From contig NZ_QSUU01000003.1 in assembly GCF_003439125.1 (NCBI RefSeq), forward strand, positions 92,253 through 156,252: a stretch of DNA of 64,000 nt, written 5' to 3'. The notes under the pieces were generated by a model. That model worked only from the letters and a program-made list of their open reading frames with translations. It made no database searches and was not told the origin of the DNA. Within the stretch, counting starts at the first letter, position 1. Each line of letters opens with the position of its first letter. Shown here one piece after another: positions 36,120 to 44,758 of the stretch. Origin of the DNA: Collinsella sp. OM04-5 (GTDB taxonomy: Bacteria > Actinomycetota > Coriobacteriia > Coriobacteriales > Coriobacteriaceae). Position numbers and translations under genes: made by a program.

Positions 36120-36656
36120 TTAGATCTCCATGACCTCGGCTTCTTTTTCCTTCAGAAGCTCCTCCACCTTGGCGACATACTCATCGGTGTGCTTCTGGAC
36201 CTTGGCCTGCTCGCGACGGACATCGTCCTCGGTGAGCTCCTCATCGCGCTCGAGCTTATTGTTGAAGTCGCGACGGATGTTACGGATAGACACCTTGGCC
36301 TGCTCGGCGTACTCGCGGCACTCCTTGACGAGCTCGCGACGGCGCTCCTCAGTGGGGGCCGGGAACGGCAGACGAACGACGGTGCCATCGGAGTTGGGGG
36401 TAATGCCCAGATCGGAAGCGCCGATGGCCTTGACGATAGCGTTGATGAGCGCCTTGTCCCACGGCTCGATGAGCAGCATGTGAGCCTCGGGGGTCTTGAC
36501 GGCGGCAACCTGCGTGACCGGCGTGGGGACACCGTAATAATCAACGGTGATGTCGGACAGAATGTTGGCGTTGGCGCGGCCGGTACGAACCTTGGAGAAG
36601 TTGTGCTTGAGGGACTCGAGCGACTTGTCCATATGGGCGGTGATGTTCTCTGCCAT
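36120..36656 (-). CDS. frr: Ribosome recycling factor
   Basis: Splits the post-termination ribosome together with EF-G. Seen: two-domain factor of 178 residues, with FSKVRTGRANANIL near residue 21-34, and the VRLPFPAPTEERRRELVK motif. Lies 2 bases downstream of pyrH, the common bacterial pair. Confidence 0.95.
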   Translation of the reverse strand: MAENITAHMDKSLESLKHNFSKVRTGRANANILSDITVDYYGVPTPVTQVAAVKTPEAHMLLIEPWDKALINAIVKAIGASDLGITPNSDGTVVRLPFPAPTEERRRELVKECREYAEQAKVSIRNIRRDFNNKLERDEELTEDDVRREQAKVQKHTDEYVAKVEELLKEKEAEVMEI

Positions 36657-36658
36657 GC

Positions 36659-37381
36659 TTAATCCTCCTGATAGACGAGCGTGCCGACGGGCTCACCCGA
36701 AAGCGCGCGCTTGACGGTGTCCTCGCCATCGATGTTGAGGACCAAAATCGGCATACGGTTATCCTGACACAGTGCCGTAGCCGTGGAATCCATAACCTGC
36801 AGACCGCGGACGAGAACCTCGTGATAGGTAATCTTGTCAAAACGGACGGCATCGGCGCACTTGACGGGATCCTTGTCGTAGATGCCGTCAACCTTGGTGG
36901 CTTTAATCAGAATCTCGGCGCCAATCTCGCACGCACGAAGAGCCGCGGCGGTGTCGGTCGTAAAGTACGGATTGCCCGAACCGGCAGCGAAGATGACGAC
37001 GTTGCCCTTGGACAGATGGTTGATAGCGCGGCGACGAATATAGGGCTCGCAGATCTCGTTCATCTGGATAGCGCTCATCACGCGGCAGGGAACATCGTTA
37101 TGCTCGAAGGCATCCTGCAGGGCAAGCGCGTTCATAACGGTTGCCAGCATGCCCATGTAGTCGGCCTGAGCACGCTCCATGCCACCGGCAGCGCCGGCCA
37201 TGCCGCGGAAAATATTGCCGCCGCCGACAACGACGCCGACCTCATGGCCAACGGCGAGCAGCTCCTTGACCTGTTTGGCAAGATGGTCGGTAACCTTGGG
37301 GTCGATGCCATAGTGGCCGTCGCCCATCAGTGCTTCGCCAGAAAGCTTCAGAAGCACGCGTTTATATCGGATGTCGGACAA
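36659..37381 (-). CDS. pyrH: UMP kinase
   Basis: Amino acid kinase family enzyme that makes UDP from UMP; hexameric and GTP-regulated in other bacteria. Seen: [16 protein letters not shown] at the N-terminus, [12 protein letters not shown], and the TDTAAALRA nucleotide-binding loop. 240 residues. TTG start with AAGGAGGATCGC upstream. First gene of the pyrH-frr-uppS-cdsA-dxr-rseP-ispG-proS run; a possible -10 (TAGAAT) lies at 37412-37417. Confidence 0.95.
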   Translation of the reverse strand: MSDIRYKRVLLKLSGEALMGDGHYGIDPKVTDHLAKQVKELLAVGHEVGVVVGGGNIFRGMAGAAGGMERAQADYMGMLATVMNALALQDAFEHNDVPCRVMSAIQMNEICEPYIRRRAINHLSKGNVVIFAAGSGNPYFTTDTAAALRACEIGAEILIKATKVDGIYDKDPVKCADAVRFDKITYHEVLVRGLQVMDSTATALCQDNRMPILVLNIDGEDTVKRALSGEPVGTLVYQED

Positions 37382-37441
37382 AGCGATCCTCCTTTAGATT
37401 GAACTCTCAACATTCTATCAAAGGCTCTAAGAAGAGCCATG

Positions 37442-37476
37442 AAAAAGCAGGCTGTGAGTAAAACCCACAGCCTGCT
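37442..37476 (-). terminator. Rho-independent terminator after tsf
   Basis: Perfect 11-bp stem (37446-37456 with 37466-37476) followed on the minus strand by TTTTT. Separates rpsB-tsf from pyrH. Confidence 0.92.
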
Positions 37477-37499
37477 CATTACCAGCTACAAGAGCTTAT

Positions 37500-38369
37500 T
37501 TACTCGCCACGGACCAGACGGTCAAAGGCAACGACGGTAATGGTGTCGCCGAGCTCCTTGGAGACCTGCTCAGCGTACTTCTTGATGGTGAGGGAGCTGT
37601 CCTTGATGAACTCCTGCTCGGTGAGCACGGACTGCTTGTAGAACTTCTCCAGACGGCCGACAGCCATCTTCTCCTGGATAGCCTCGGGCTTGCCGGACTC
37701 GGCAGCCTGAGCCATGTAGATCTGCTTCTCGTGCTCGACGGTCTCGGCCGGAACCTGATCGCGGGTGGCGCAGATCGGGGCAACGGCGGCAACCTGAAGG
37801 GCAACGTCGTGAGCGAAGGTCTTGAAGGACTCAGCCTGAGCGGTCTCGGCCTTCTCGAAGGCGAACTCGACGAGGACGCCGATCTTACCACCCATGTGGA
37901 TGTAAGAAGCGAGCGCGCCGTTCTCGGCCTTGCGGGCGGCGAAACGGGAAATCTTCATGTTCTCGCCCATGATGTGAATCATCTCGGTGAGCTCGGAGGA
38001 AACGGTCTCCTCGCCCATCGGCTTCTCGAGCAGGGCGTCGACGTCAGCAGGCTCGGTGGTAGCGACAACCTCGGCGACCATGGAAGCAAAGCCGGTGAAC
38101 TTGGCGTTGGAGCCAACGAAGTCGGTCTCGCAGGAAAGCTCGAGCAGAGCGCCGGTCTTGCCATCCTCGGAGACGAACGCGGCGACAGCGCCCTCGTTGG
38201 TCTCACGGCCAGCCTTCTTGGCAGCCTTGGCAAGGCCGTTCTTACGCAGAACGTCGACAGCAGCGTCCATGTCGCCGTCTGCCTCGACGAGAGCCTTCTT
38301 GCACTCCATCATCGGGGAGTCGGTCATCTCGCGGAGCTGCTTGACCATAGCGGCGGTAATCTGGGCCAT
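37500..38369 (-). CDS. tsf: Elongation factor Ts
   Basis: Nucleotide exchange factor for EF-Tu. Seen: N-terminal UBA-like domain with LREMTDSPMMECKKAL, then the conserved core with ELSCETDFVGSNAKF. 289 residues from the ATG chosen with AAAGGAACCACA upstream; a five-codon in-frame extension is possible. Follows rpsB by 45 bases. Confidence 0.96.
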   Translation of the reverse strand: MAQITAAMVKQLREMTDSPMMECKKALVEADGDMDAAVDVLRKNGLAKAAKKAGRETNEGAVAAFVSEDGKTGALLELSCETDFVGSNAKFTGFASMVAEVVATTEPADVDALLEKPMGEETVSSELTEMIHIMGENMKISRFAARKAENGALASYIHMGGKIGVLVEFAFEKAETAQAESFKTFAHDVALQVAAVAPICATRDQVPAETVEHEKQIYMAQAAESGKPEAIQEKMAVGRLEKFYKQSVLTEQEFIKDSSLTIKKYAEQVSKELGDTITVVAFDRLVRGE

Positions 38370-38414
38370 TGTGGTTCCTTTCAAAGAGATGAAAAAGAAT
38401 TAACTAAGACTGAT

Positions 38415-39143
38415 TTACTCGGCCTTGGGCTCAGCGGCCATCTCGGCCTCGGAGACCTGCTCCTTGCCGGAGCCAGCGAGGCAGGCGTCAGCCATGAGCT
38501 CGCACATAAGGGTGACAGCGGAGATAGCGTCATCGTTGCAGGGGATGCCGTACTCGACCTCGTCGGGATCGGAGTTGGTGTCGATCAGAGCGACGACGGG
38601 GATGTTCAGGCGCTGGGCCTCCTTGATGGCGTTCTCCTCGCGCTTGGTGTCGATGACGAAGAGAGCCTGAGGCAGGCCCTTCATGTCGCGGGCGCCACCG
38701 AGGTTGGTCTGGAGCTTGGTGAGCTCCTTACCGAGAACAGCCTGCTCCTTCTTGGGCAGAACAGCCATGCGGCCGTCCTCGACCATGGCCTCGAGCTCCT
38801 CCATGCGGTTGATGCGAGAGCGGATGGTGACGAAGTTGGTCAGCATGCCGCCGAGCCAACGCTGGTTGATGTAGGGCATGTTGGCGCGCTCAGCAGCGTT
38901 CTTGACGGCCTCCTGAGCCTGCTTCTTGGTGCCGACGAACAGCACGTTGCCACCCTTGGCGACGTTCTTGACGAAGGTGTAGGCCTGATCGGCGTCGAGG
39001 ATGGTCTGCTTGAGGTCGAGGATGTAGATGCCGTTGCGCTCACCGAAGATGAACGGCTTCATCTTGGGGTTCCAGCGACGGGTCTGGTGACCGAAGTGGC
39101 AGCCGGCCTCGAGCAGGGTGCGGATATTAATCTTGGTAGCCAT
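38415..39143 (-). CDS. rpsB: Small ribosomal subunit protein uS2
   Basis: 30S protein required for S1 binding. Seen: [19 protein letters not shown] near the N-terminus, [12 protein letters not shown] and [12 protein letters not shown], the S2 signature regions. 242 residues with an acidic C-terminal tail. CAGGAGG precedes the ATG. The rpsB-tsf unit has a good promoter and a leader of about 135 nt. Confidence 0.96.
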   Translation of the reverse strand: MATKINIRTLLEAGCHFGHQTRRWNPKMKPFIFGERNGIYILDLKQTILDADQAYTFVKNVAKGGNVLFVGTKKQAQEAVKNAAERANMPYINQRWLGGMLTNFVTIRSRINRMEELEAMVEDGRMAVLPKKEQAVLGKELTKLQTNLGGARDMKGLPQALFVIDTKREENAIKEAQRLNIPVVALIDTNSDPDEVEYGIPCNDDAISAVTLMCELMADACLAGSGKEQVSEAEMAAEPKAE

Positions 39144-39313
39144 GTTAAACCTCCTGTGGTTTGCCTCCGCGCGGGGTCATCCTCCAAAACCAACCCGGAC
39201 ATGTGCTACCAAAGCCCGGGCACCACGGTATGAAGTAGCCGCGCGTGCGTGATAAAAACATGTTGCCGTGAAGCAACCTGATGAATGATAGCAGGATTAC
39301 CTCTTCCTGCCAA
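39144..39313 (-). promoter_or_regulatory. Promoter and structured leader of rpsB-tsf
   Basis: Minus strand -35 TTGGCA (39308-39313), 17-bp spacer and -10 TATCAT (39285-39290). The leader of about 135 nt has a GTTGC/GCAAC hairpin close to the expected start of the transcript (about 39260-39278) and a CCCGG/CCGGG hairpin (about 39194-39220), then the ribosome binding site. S2 is autoregulated in other bacteria, so this is a candidate S2-responsive leader. Confidence 0.65.
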
Positions 39314-39359
39314 CCCGCAATCAAAACCACACACCTAAGCACAACGTGAGCCACACAGC

Positions 39360-40202
39360 TTACTCGCCCCGGGGGTGGGCTTGGGTCACGGCGCGCTTAA
39401 GCCGGTCGGGCGTGAGATGCGTGTAGATCTGCGTCGTTGACAAGCTCGCATGTCCCAGCAGCTCTTGAACCGAACGAAGGTCCGCGCCGCCCTCAAGCAG
39501 ATCGGTCGCAAAGGTGTGGCGCATCGCATGCGGGGCAATGTCGGCAGGGATACCGGCGAGCGTCGCCAGCATATGGAACCGTCGTCTGAGCATAGCGGCA
39601 CTCATGCGATTGCCGCGAGCAGAAATAAACAGCGGATGCAGGCCGGCTGCGGCTTCGCAGCGCTTTGCCTGCGTGAGCAGCGCCGGTCTCCCCTCCTCGA
39701 CATAGGTGCGTGTCGCCTCGAGTGCGCGACGATACAGAGGAACGATACGCTCCTTGCTCCCCTTGCCCCATAGCCGCAGCGTGCGCTCGGACCATGAGAT
39801 GGATTCCACATTGAGCGCCGCAAGCTCTGAGATGCGCGCACCGGATGCATAAAGAAGCTCGAGCATCGTCGCATCGCGTAATCCGGCGGGCGTTGCGGTG
39901 TCGGGGGCGTGGAGCAGTGCCTCGACCTGCTGGGTCGTCAGCACACCGGGCAGGTCGCGCGGCAGCTTGGGCGAGGAAATCGCCGAGACCGCATCACCCT
40001 CCACGATCCCCTCGGCAGCCATCCATCGATAGAGCGATCGGATAGCCGACAAATGTGCCGCAAGGGTGCGAGGCGCCACCTGCTCGCGCGAAAGCTCGGC
40101 CAAATACGCGCGGACGGTACGCACGTCGGCCATACGCGCATCGACACCCGTACGCTCGCACCAGGCAGCAAAGCGCTCCAACCGCGATCCATAGGCAGTC
40201 AC
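39360..40202 (-). CDS. xerC: Tyrosine recombinase XerC/XerD type
   Basis: Site-specific recombinase that resolves chromosome dimers. Seen: catalytic Arg in YASGARISEL, Lys in WGKGSKERI, HxxR in HAMRHTFA, His in LLGHAS and the nucleophile Tyr in TQIYTHLT. Given here from the first standard start (GTG), 280 residues, but family similarity continues 26 codons upstream (FIAYIARVEGLSPNT) to an ATA codon at 40280, which overlaps the trmFO stop and has GGAGG at 9 nt. The true protein is probably about 306 residues with an unusual start. Last gene of the yraN-comM-dprA-trmFO-xerC run. Confidence 0.88.
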   Translation of the reverse strand: MTAYGSRLERFAAWCERTGVDARMADVRTVRAYLAELSREQVAPRTLAAHLSAIRSLYRWMAAEGIVEGDAVSAISSPKLPRDLPGVLTTQQVEALLHAPDTATPAGLRDATMLELLYASGARISELAALNVESISWSERTLRLWGKGSKERIVPLYRRALEATRTYVEEGRPALLTQAKRCEAAAGLHPLFISARGNRMSAAMLRRRFHMLATLAGIPADIAPHAMRHTFATDLLEGGADLRSVQELLGHASLSTTQIYTHLTPDRLKRAVTQAHPRGE

Positions 40203-40276
40203 CGTATTGGGAGAGAGCCCCTCGACGCGGGCGATGTAGGCGATAAACGAGTCGACGATATCGTACAGGTCAAAGG

Positions 40277-41614
40277 CTATGACCGGTCGCCTCCAAACAA
40301 GTCGGAGCGTGTGGCCAAGTAGGCATCGAGAGCCTCGAGGGCGCGATCCGCATAAGCCTGGTAGCGGTCGCGCTTACTGCGGCGCTTGCCGTCCTCGAGC
40401 GGCGGCACCAGGCCAAAATTGACATGCATGGGCTGGTAGCCCACGGTTGCCGGATCGGTCGCATAGCCCACGAGCGCACCCAGGGCGCCCACGCGAGGAA
40501 GCTCCACAGAAGCCGCACCGATAGCCTCGGCATAGGTGTTAAGCGCAGCAAGCAGACCGGTCGCCACCGCTTCCATGTACCCCTCGGTGCCGGTGATCTG
40601 ACCGGCGAGGCGCACACCCGTGCCAGGCACGGCAAAGGTGCCGTCAAGAACGTGTGGCGCATCGACAAAGGTATTGCGGTGCATGACGCCATAACGGAAG
40701 AACTCGGCATTCTCCAAGCCGGGAACCATATGAAAGACGCGCTTTTGCTCGCCAAAGGTCAGATTAGTCTGGAAGCCCACCAGGTTATAGGCGGTCTTTT
40801 CCTTGTTCTCGGCACGCAGCTGAATCGCCGCCCAGGGACGACGACCGGTTCGCGGGTCGGTGAGGCCGACAGGTTTCATGGCGCCAAAGCGGATAGCGTC
40901 CTTGCCGGTACGGGCGACCTCCTCGGCGGGCTGACAGGCCTGGAAGAGGTCGCCGCCCTCAAAGTCCTTGAGCACCACGCGGTCGGCGGTGGTGAGTGCC
41001 TCGATAAAGGCCTCGTACTCCTCCTTGTTGAGCGGAGCGTTGAGATAGTCGCCGCTCCCCTGCTCCTCGTAGCGCGACTGCGAGAACAGCACGTCCATAT
41101 CGAGCGTGGAGGCATCGACGATTGGCGCGGCAGCGTCAAAGAACGCCATGGCGTCGCCACCGACGAGCTTCATGACCTCTTCGCTCAATGCCGGCGAGCA
41201 CAGCGGACCCGCGGCAATGACCACGTGGCCCTCGGGAATCTGCGTGACCTCGCCGTGCACGACCTCAATACTGGGTCGGGCGGCAACCTCGGCCTCGACA
41301 AGCTCGGAAAACTTGACGCGGTCGACCGCCAGGGCACCGCCAGCGGGAACGGCCGCACGATGGGCGCAATCGAGCAGCACCGAACCCATACGCTCGAGCT
41401 CGGCCTTCAGCAGGCCAGCAGCAGAATCCGGACGGGTTGACTTAAACGAATTTGAGCAGACGAGCTCGGCCAAGTGATCGGTATGGTGGGCCGGAGAGCT
41501 CACCTGGGGGCGCATCTCGCACAGCTTTACGGCAAACCCGCGATCTGCCAGCTGGATCGCGCATTCCGAACCCGCCAGACCGCCACCGATAACCGTCACC
41601 TGATCGAACTGCAT
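40277..41614 (-). CDS. trmFO: Folate-dependent tRNA (uracil-54-C5)-methyltransferase TrmFO
   Basis: FAD enzyme that makes ribothymidine 54 in tRNA with methylenetetrahydrofolate. Seen: Rossmann motif VIGGGLAGSECA at the N-terminus, CSNSFKS and the TrmFO/GidA-type core with RTGRRPWAAIQLRAEN. About 445 residues. The ATG preceded by AAGGTG was chosen; a TTG two codons earlier is the alternative. Lies between dprA and xerC, an order known from Gram-positive bacteria. Confidence 0.94.
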   Translation of the reverse strand: MQFDQVTVIGGGLAGSECAIQLADRGFAVKLCEMRPQVSSPAHHTDHLAELVCSNSFKSTRPDSAAGLLKAELERMGSVLLDCAHRAAVPAGGALAVDRVKFSELVEAEVAARPSIEVVHGEVTQIPEGHVVIAAGPLCSPALSEEVMKLVGGDAMAFFDAAAPIVDASTLDMDVLFSQSRYEEQGSGDYLNAPLNKEEYEAFIEALTTADRVVLKDFEGGDLFQACQPAEEVARTGKDAIRFGAMKPVGLTDPRTGRRPWAAIQLRAENKEKTAYNLVGFQTNLTFGEQKRVFHMVPGLENAEFFRYGVMHRNTFVDAPHVLDGTFAVPGTGVRLAGQITGTEGYMEAVATGLLAALNTYAEAIGAASVELPRVGALGALVGYATDPATVGYQPMHVNFGLVPPLEDGKRRSKRDRYQAYADRALEALDAYLATRSDLFGGDRS

Positions 41615-41628
41615 CTGCAAACACCTTT

Positions 41629-42564
41629 CTAATTGACACGCTTTCCATTGTGACCGAAGGGCGTCTGGGCGTGAAGCGCAAACTTTGAGGGCGCATACCT
41701 TCCATCCATCATGCGTTCGATAAGGCCCTCAAGCTCGAGCGAGCCCAAGAGCTTGAGCACGCCGACAGCATCAAGCGAGACGAGCGCGGCAATGTCATCG
41801 ACCTTGAGCGGCGAGGCGATAAGCGCGTGCATCACGGCCTGCTGCGTGGGGTCGAGATCGGCAATACCGGGTGAATCGGGACGCGAGTAGCGCAGCGTGC
41901 CGTAGATGCGCGAAATGGCCATCTCGATTGATTCCTCGTCGATGATGCAGCAGGCGCCGTTAGCGATGAGGTAGTTGGTCCCGCGCGACTCGGGCGAAAG
42001 GATGGAGCCCGGCACTGCAAGGAGCTCTCGACCCAAGTCCATAGCAGCCTCCGCCGTGGAGAACGTACCCGAGGGCATGCCAGCCTCGGAAACAAAGAGT
42101 GCTTGCGACAAAGCGGCGATAACGCGATTGCGCCGCGGAAAGGCGAACTTACGCGGTCCCATACCCCACGGCGAAATCGAAACGACCGCGCCGCCCGTAT
42201 CGAGTGTGCGCGTAATAAGCCCCGCGCTCGAACGCGGGTAGACCACGTCGGCGCCCGTCCCCAGCACCACGACGTGTTTGCCCCCGGCGTTGACCGCAGC
42301 CCAACCCGAGGCCTGGTCACAACCGACCGCGCCGCCCGAGACCACCGTCACTCCCGCCTCAACCGCTACCTTGGCCGCAAGCTCCGCCACAGCGAGACCA
42401 TACGGCGATGCCTTACGTGCACCGATGATGGATAGCGCAGGCGTCGAAAGCACCTCGGCGTTGCCGCGCACATAGAGCGTCTGGGGTACATCAGAAAGCT
42501 CCAAAACGGTCTCGGGATACAACGCATCACCTGGATGCAGCTCGAAGGTCCCCTCGGCCATCAT
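41629..42564 (-). CDS. dprA: DNA processing protein DprA
   Basis: Binds incoming single-stranded DNA in transformation and loads RecA. Seen: extended Rossmann fold with SIIGARKASPYGLAVA, VVSGGAVGCDQASGWAAV, and SRGTNYLIANGACCI; a C-terminal winged-helix-like region (about 255-300) follows. About 311 residues; the N-terminal SAM-like domain is short or lacking. The start codon overlaps the comM stop (ATGA), with AAGGAGGGACCA upstream. Its position behind comM and the shared upstream element supports a role in competence. Confidence 0.92.
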   Translation of the reverse strand: MMAEGTFELHPGDALYPETVLELSDVPQTLYVRGNAEVLSTPALSIIGARKASPYGLAVAELAAKVAVEAGVTVVSGGAVGCDQASGWAAVNAGGKHVVVLGTGADVVYPRSSAGLITRTLDTGGAVVSISPWGMGPRKFAFPRRNRVIAALSQALFVSEAGMPSGTFSTAEAAMDLGRELLAVPGSILSPESRGTNYLIANGACCIIDEESIEMAISRIYGTLRYSRPDSPGIADLDPTQQAVMHALIASPLKVDDIAALVSLDAVGVLKLLGSLELEGLIERMMDGRYAPSKFALHAQTPFGHNGKRVN

Positions 42565-44084
42565 TGGTCCCTCCTTCCCTGGTACATCGCCGCCTCGAGC
42601 ACGTGATCTTGCGACACCCGTTCGCTTTCGGCAACATCGGCGATCGTGCGCGCGATGCGTACCAGGCGCACGATGCCGCGACCCGTGAGATGTGTGCGCT
42701 TCGACAAGCCAAGCACGCATTTCTCGGCGGCCTCATCAAGCCCAAAGGTCGAAACGACACCGTCAATGGACCGCGACTCATCTTCCTCGGCCTCGGAGTC
42801 CGCATCGTCCATACGGGATTCACGCCAGGCGCGAAAGGCGCGCCCACGCACGACGTAATCGCGCAGATCGGCCGATGACATACCCTCAGCGCCCTCAATG
42901 ATCACCTGAGGATCGGGGCGGGTCACATCGATCATCATGTCGATACGATCAGCCAAAGGACCGCGCAACTTGCCCCGATAGCGCTCGACCATCGAAGCGG
43001 AACAGCGACACGGCACTTCGCGATCGCCCAAAAACCCGCAGGGGCAGGGATTACTCGCGGCTAGCAGCTGAAAGCGCGACGGGAACGTAAAGGCCCCGTC
43101 AACACGCACGATCCTCACGTACCCACGCTCGATGGGCTGGCGCAGCGTCTGCAGCACGCCGGTGGGAAACTCGGCAAGCTCGTCCAAAAAGAGTACGCCG
43201 CCATGAGCAAGGCTAATTTCGCCCGGATGCACCGGACGCCCGCCGCCGATGAGTCCCGCGGTCGAAATGCTGTGATGCGGGCTGCGGAAGGGCCGATGCC
43301 CCGCAAGCAGTCCATCGATGTTCTCGCCCAAGACCGAATGGATGCAAAGCGCCTCTTGCTGGTCCTCGAGAGATAGCTCGGGCAAAATGCCCGTCATGCG
43401 CCGCGCAAGCATGGTCTTGCCCGAACCGGGCGAGCCGATCATGAGCAGGCCGAGCTCTCCGGCGGCCGCAAGCGCCATGCCACGTTTGGCGACCTCCTGA
43501 CCCAGCACGTCGGCATAATCGAGCTCGGGATCAAAGGTCGCCTCGAGCACTTCAGAATCCAAATAATGCCGTGCAGCATCCCCCATGCCGTGGGCAAGCT
43601 GAGATAGATGGTCGATAAACCCGCAGTCAACGCCCGCAAGCGGGACATGCTGATCGGACCTGCCGGCGATAAAGGAAAGCCCCATATCGCGCGCCAACAG
43701 CTGAAACGCCACCTCGCCTTTGACGGGCAGCACGGTGCCATCCAGACCAAGCTCACCTGCGATAAGGCAGCGATCGAGGTTGTCACGGGGAATCTGCCCA
43801 TCGGCCGCCAGAACCGCGACGGCAATCGGCAGGTCAAAACCGCTGCCAGTTTTACGGATATCGCCGGGTGCCAGGTTGACGGTAATGCCAGAGCGCGGGA
43901 TCTCGAAGCCTGCCGAGCGCATAGCGCACCGGATACGCCCGCGCGACTCCATCACCTCCATACTCGGAATGCCGAGCATCTGGATGCCCGGAACGCCACC
44001 GGCAAGCGAAACCTCGACGGTGACGGGAATTGCCTCGACGCCGCGGATACAGGCCGCGTGTACGGCAAACGTCTCAAACGCCAT
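42561..44084 (-). CDS. comM: Mg-chelatase-like AAA+ ATPase, ComM/YifB family
   Basis: Hexameric helicase-like ATPase; ComM promotes branch migration during natural transformation in Haemophilus and Vibrio. Seen: N-terminal Lon-like fold with GIQMLGIPSMEVMESRGRI, Walker A GSPGSGKTM at about residue 220, Walker B with LFLDELAEF, and a C-terminal Mg-chelatase domain. About 507 residues, full length. The start ATG shares one base with the yraN stop (TGATG). Confidence 0.92.
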   Translation of the reverse strand: MAFETFAVHAACIRGVEAIPVTVEVSLAGGVPGIQMLGIPSMEVMESRGRIRCAMRSAGFEIPRSGITVNLAPGDIRKTGSGFDLPIAVAVLAADGQIPRDNLDRCLIAGELGLDGTVLPVKGEVAFQLLARDMGLSFIAGRSDQHVPLAGVDCGFIDHLSQLAHGMGDAARHYLDSEVLEATFDPELDYADVLGQEVAKRGMALAAAGELGLLMIGSPGSGKTMLARRMTGILPELSLEDQQEALCIHSVLGENIDGLLAGHRPFRSPHHSISTAGLIGGGRPVHPGEISLAHGGVLFLDELAEFPTGVLQTLRQPIERGYVRIVRVDGAFTFPSRFQLLAASNPCPCGFLGDREVPCRCSASMVERYRGKLRGPLADRIDMMIDVTRPDPQVIIEGAEGMSSADLRDYVVRGRAFRAWRESRMDDADSEAEEDESRSIDGVVSTFGLDEAAEKCVLGLSKRTHLTGRGIVRLVRIARTIADVAESERVSQDHVLEAAMYQGRRDQ

Positions 44085-44569
44085 CACGACACCTGCCAAT
44101 CGAACGCATTGTACTGGTGCTCAATCTCGGCGATATGCCCGCCGCGGATGGTGACGCCCACGGCATCGAAGCGAATCGACCTGAGCGGATAGTGCTCCAT
44201 GAGATAGCAACTTGCGATACGGCGATACCGACGCTGCTTTTGGGCGTCCACGGCCTCCTCGGGAAAGACCCGCGTGGTGCAATCCAGGGCGACGCGTCTC
44301 GTCTTGACCTCGGCCATCACCACGACATCATCGAGCTCATCGAGCAGCACCAGATCGGCTTCGCCCTCAATGCAACGATAGCCCTGCTCCAACAAGGTGT
44401 ATCCACGCTCGTTAAAGTAATCGATGGTGATCAGCTCGCCCAGCATGCCGAGCTCGCGGGGACTGAGCCCCTTGATAAACTCGGGCGTAATCGCCCCGCA
44501 GTCGAGCTCGCCATCTTCCCAGCGCTCCTTGAGTTGCTGCGTCTTGCTCTTTTTGCTTGCGGCACACAT
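44084..44569 (-). CDS. yraN: YraN/UPF0102-family nuclease-fold protein
   Basis: Small protein of the PD-(D/E)xK nuclease superfamily, biochemical role unsettled. Seen: a 45-residue N-terminal addition, then LGMLGELITIDYFNERGYTLLEQ, the metal motif EADLVLLDE...VVMAEVKTRR and QKQRRYRRIA. 161 residues with AAAGGAGA before the ATG. First gene of the operon with comM and dprA; the 20-bp shared element is 72 nt upstream, so it may be co-expressed with competence. Confidence 0.88.
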   Translation of the reverse strand: MCAASKKSKTQQLKERWEDGELDCGAITPEFIKGLSPRELGMLGELITIDYFNERGYTLLEQGYRCIEGEADLVLLDELDDVVVMAEVKTRRVALDCTTRVFPEEAVDAQKQRRYRRIASCYLMEHYPLRSIRFDAVGVTIRGGHIAEIEHQYNAFDWQVS

Positions 44570-44640
44570 GGGGTCTCCTTTCCCGCACACTGCATTGCCC
44601 CGATGATGAGGGCGCCTTTCATGCGGGTAAGTACCGGAAA

Positions 44641-44660
44641 CAAACCAAAAGCTGACCAAA
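44641..44660 (-). promoter_or_regulatory. Candidate competence operator upstream of yraN-comM-dprA
   Basis: Plus-strand sequence CAAACCAAAAGCTGACCAAA, 19 of 20 bases identical to 9889-9908 upstream of comEA. Spacing to the start codon, 72 nt, is nearly the same. A further TTTTGTCGG-like repeat lies about 11 bp upstream on the coding orientation. Confidence 0.6.
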
Positions 44661-44667
44661 TACCGAC

Positions 44668-44709
44668 AAAAAACGGGCCGTACGCAACTATCACGTTGCA
44701 CACGGCCCG
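44668..44709 (-). terminator. Rho-independent terminator after rnhB
   Basis: 8-bp outer stem (44674-44681 with 44702-44709) and an inner GCAAC/GTTGC pairing, followed on the minus strand by six T. Ends 8 bases before the candidate competence operator, so the two units are insulated. Confidence 0.9.
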
Positions 44710-44758
44710 CTACCAGCAGGTTTATAAAACGCCAGAGGTCCCTGTCTCCACAATTGGC

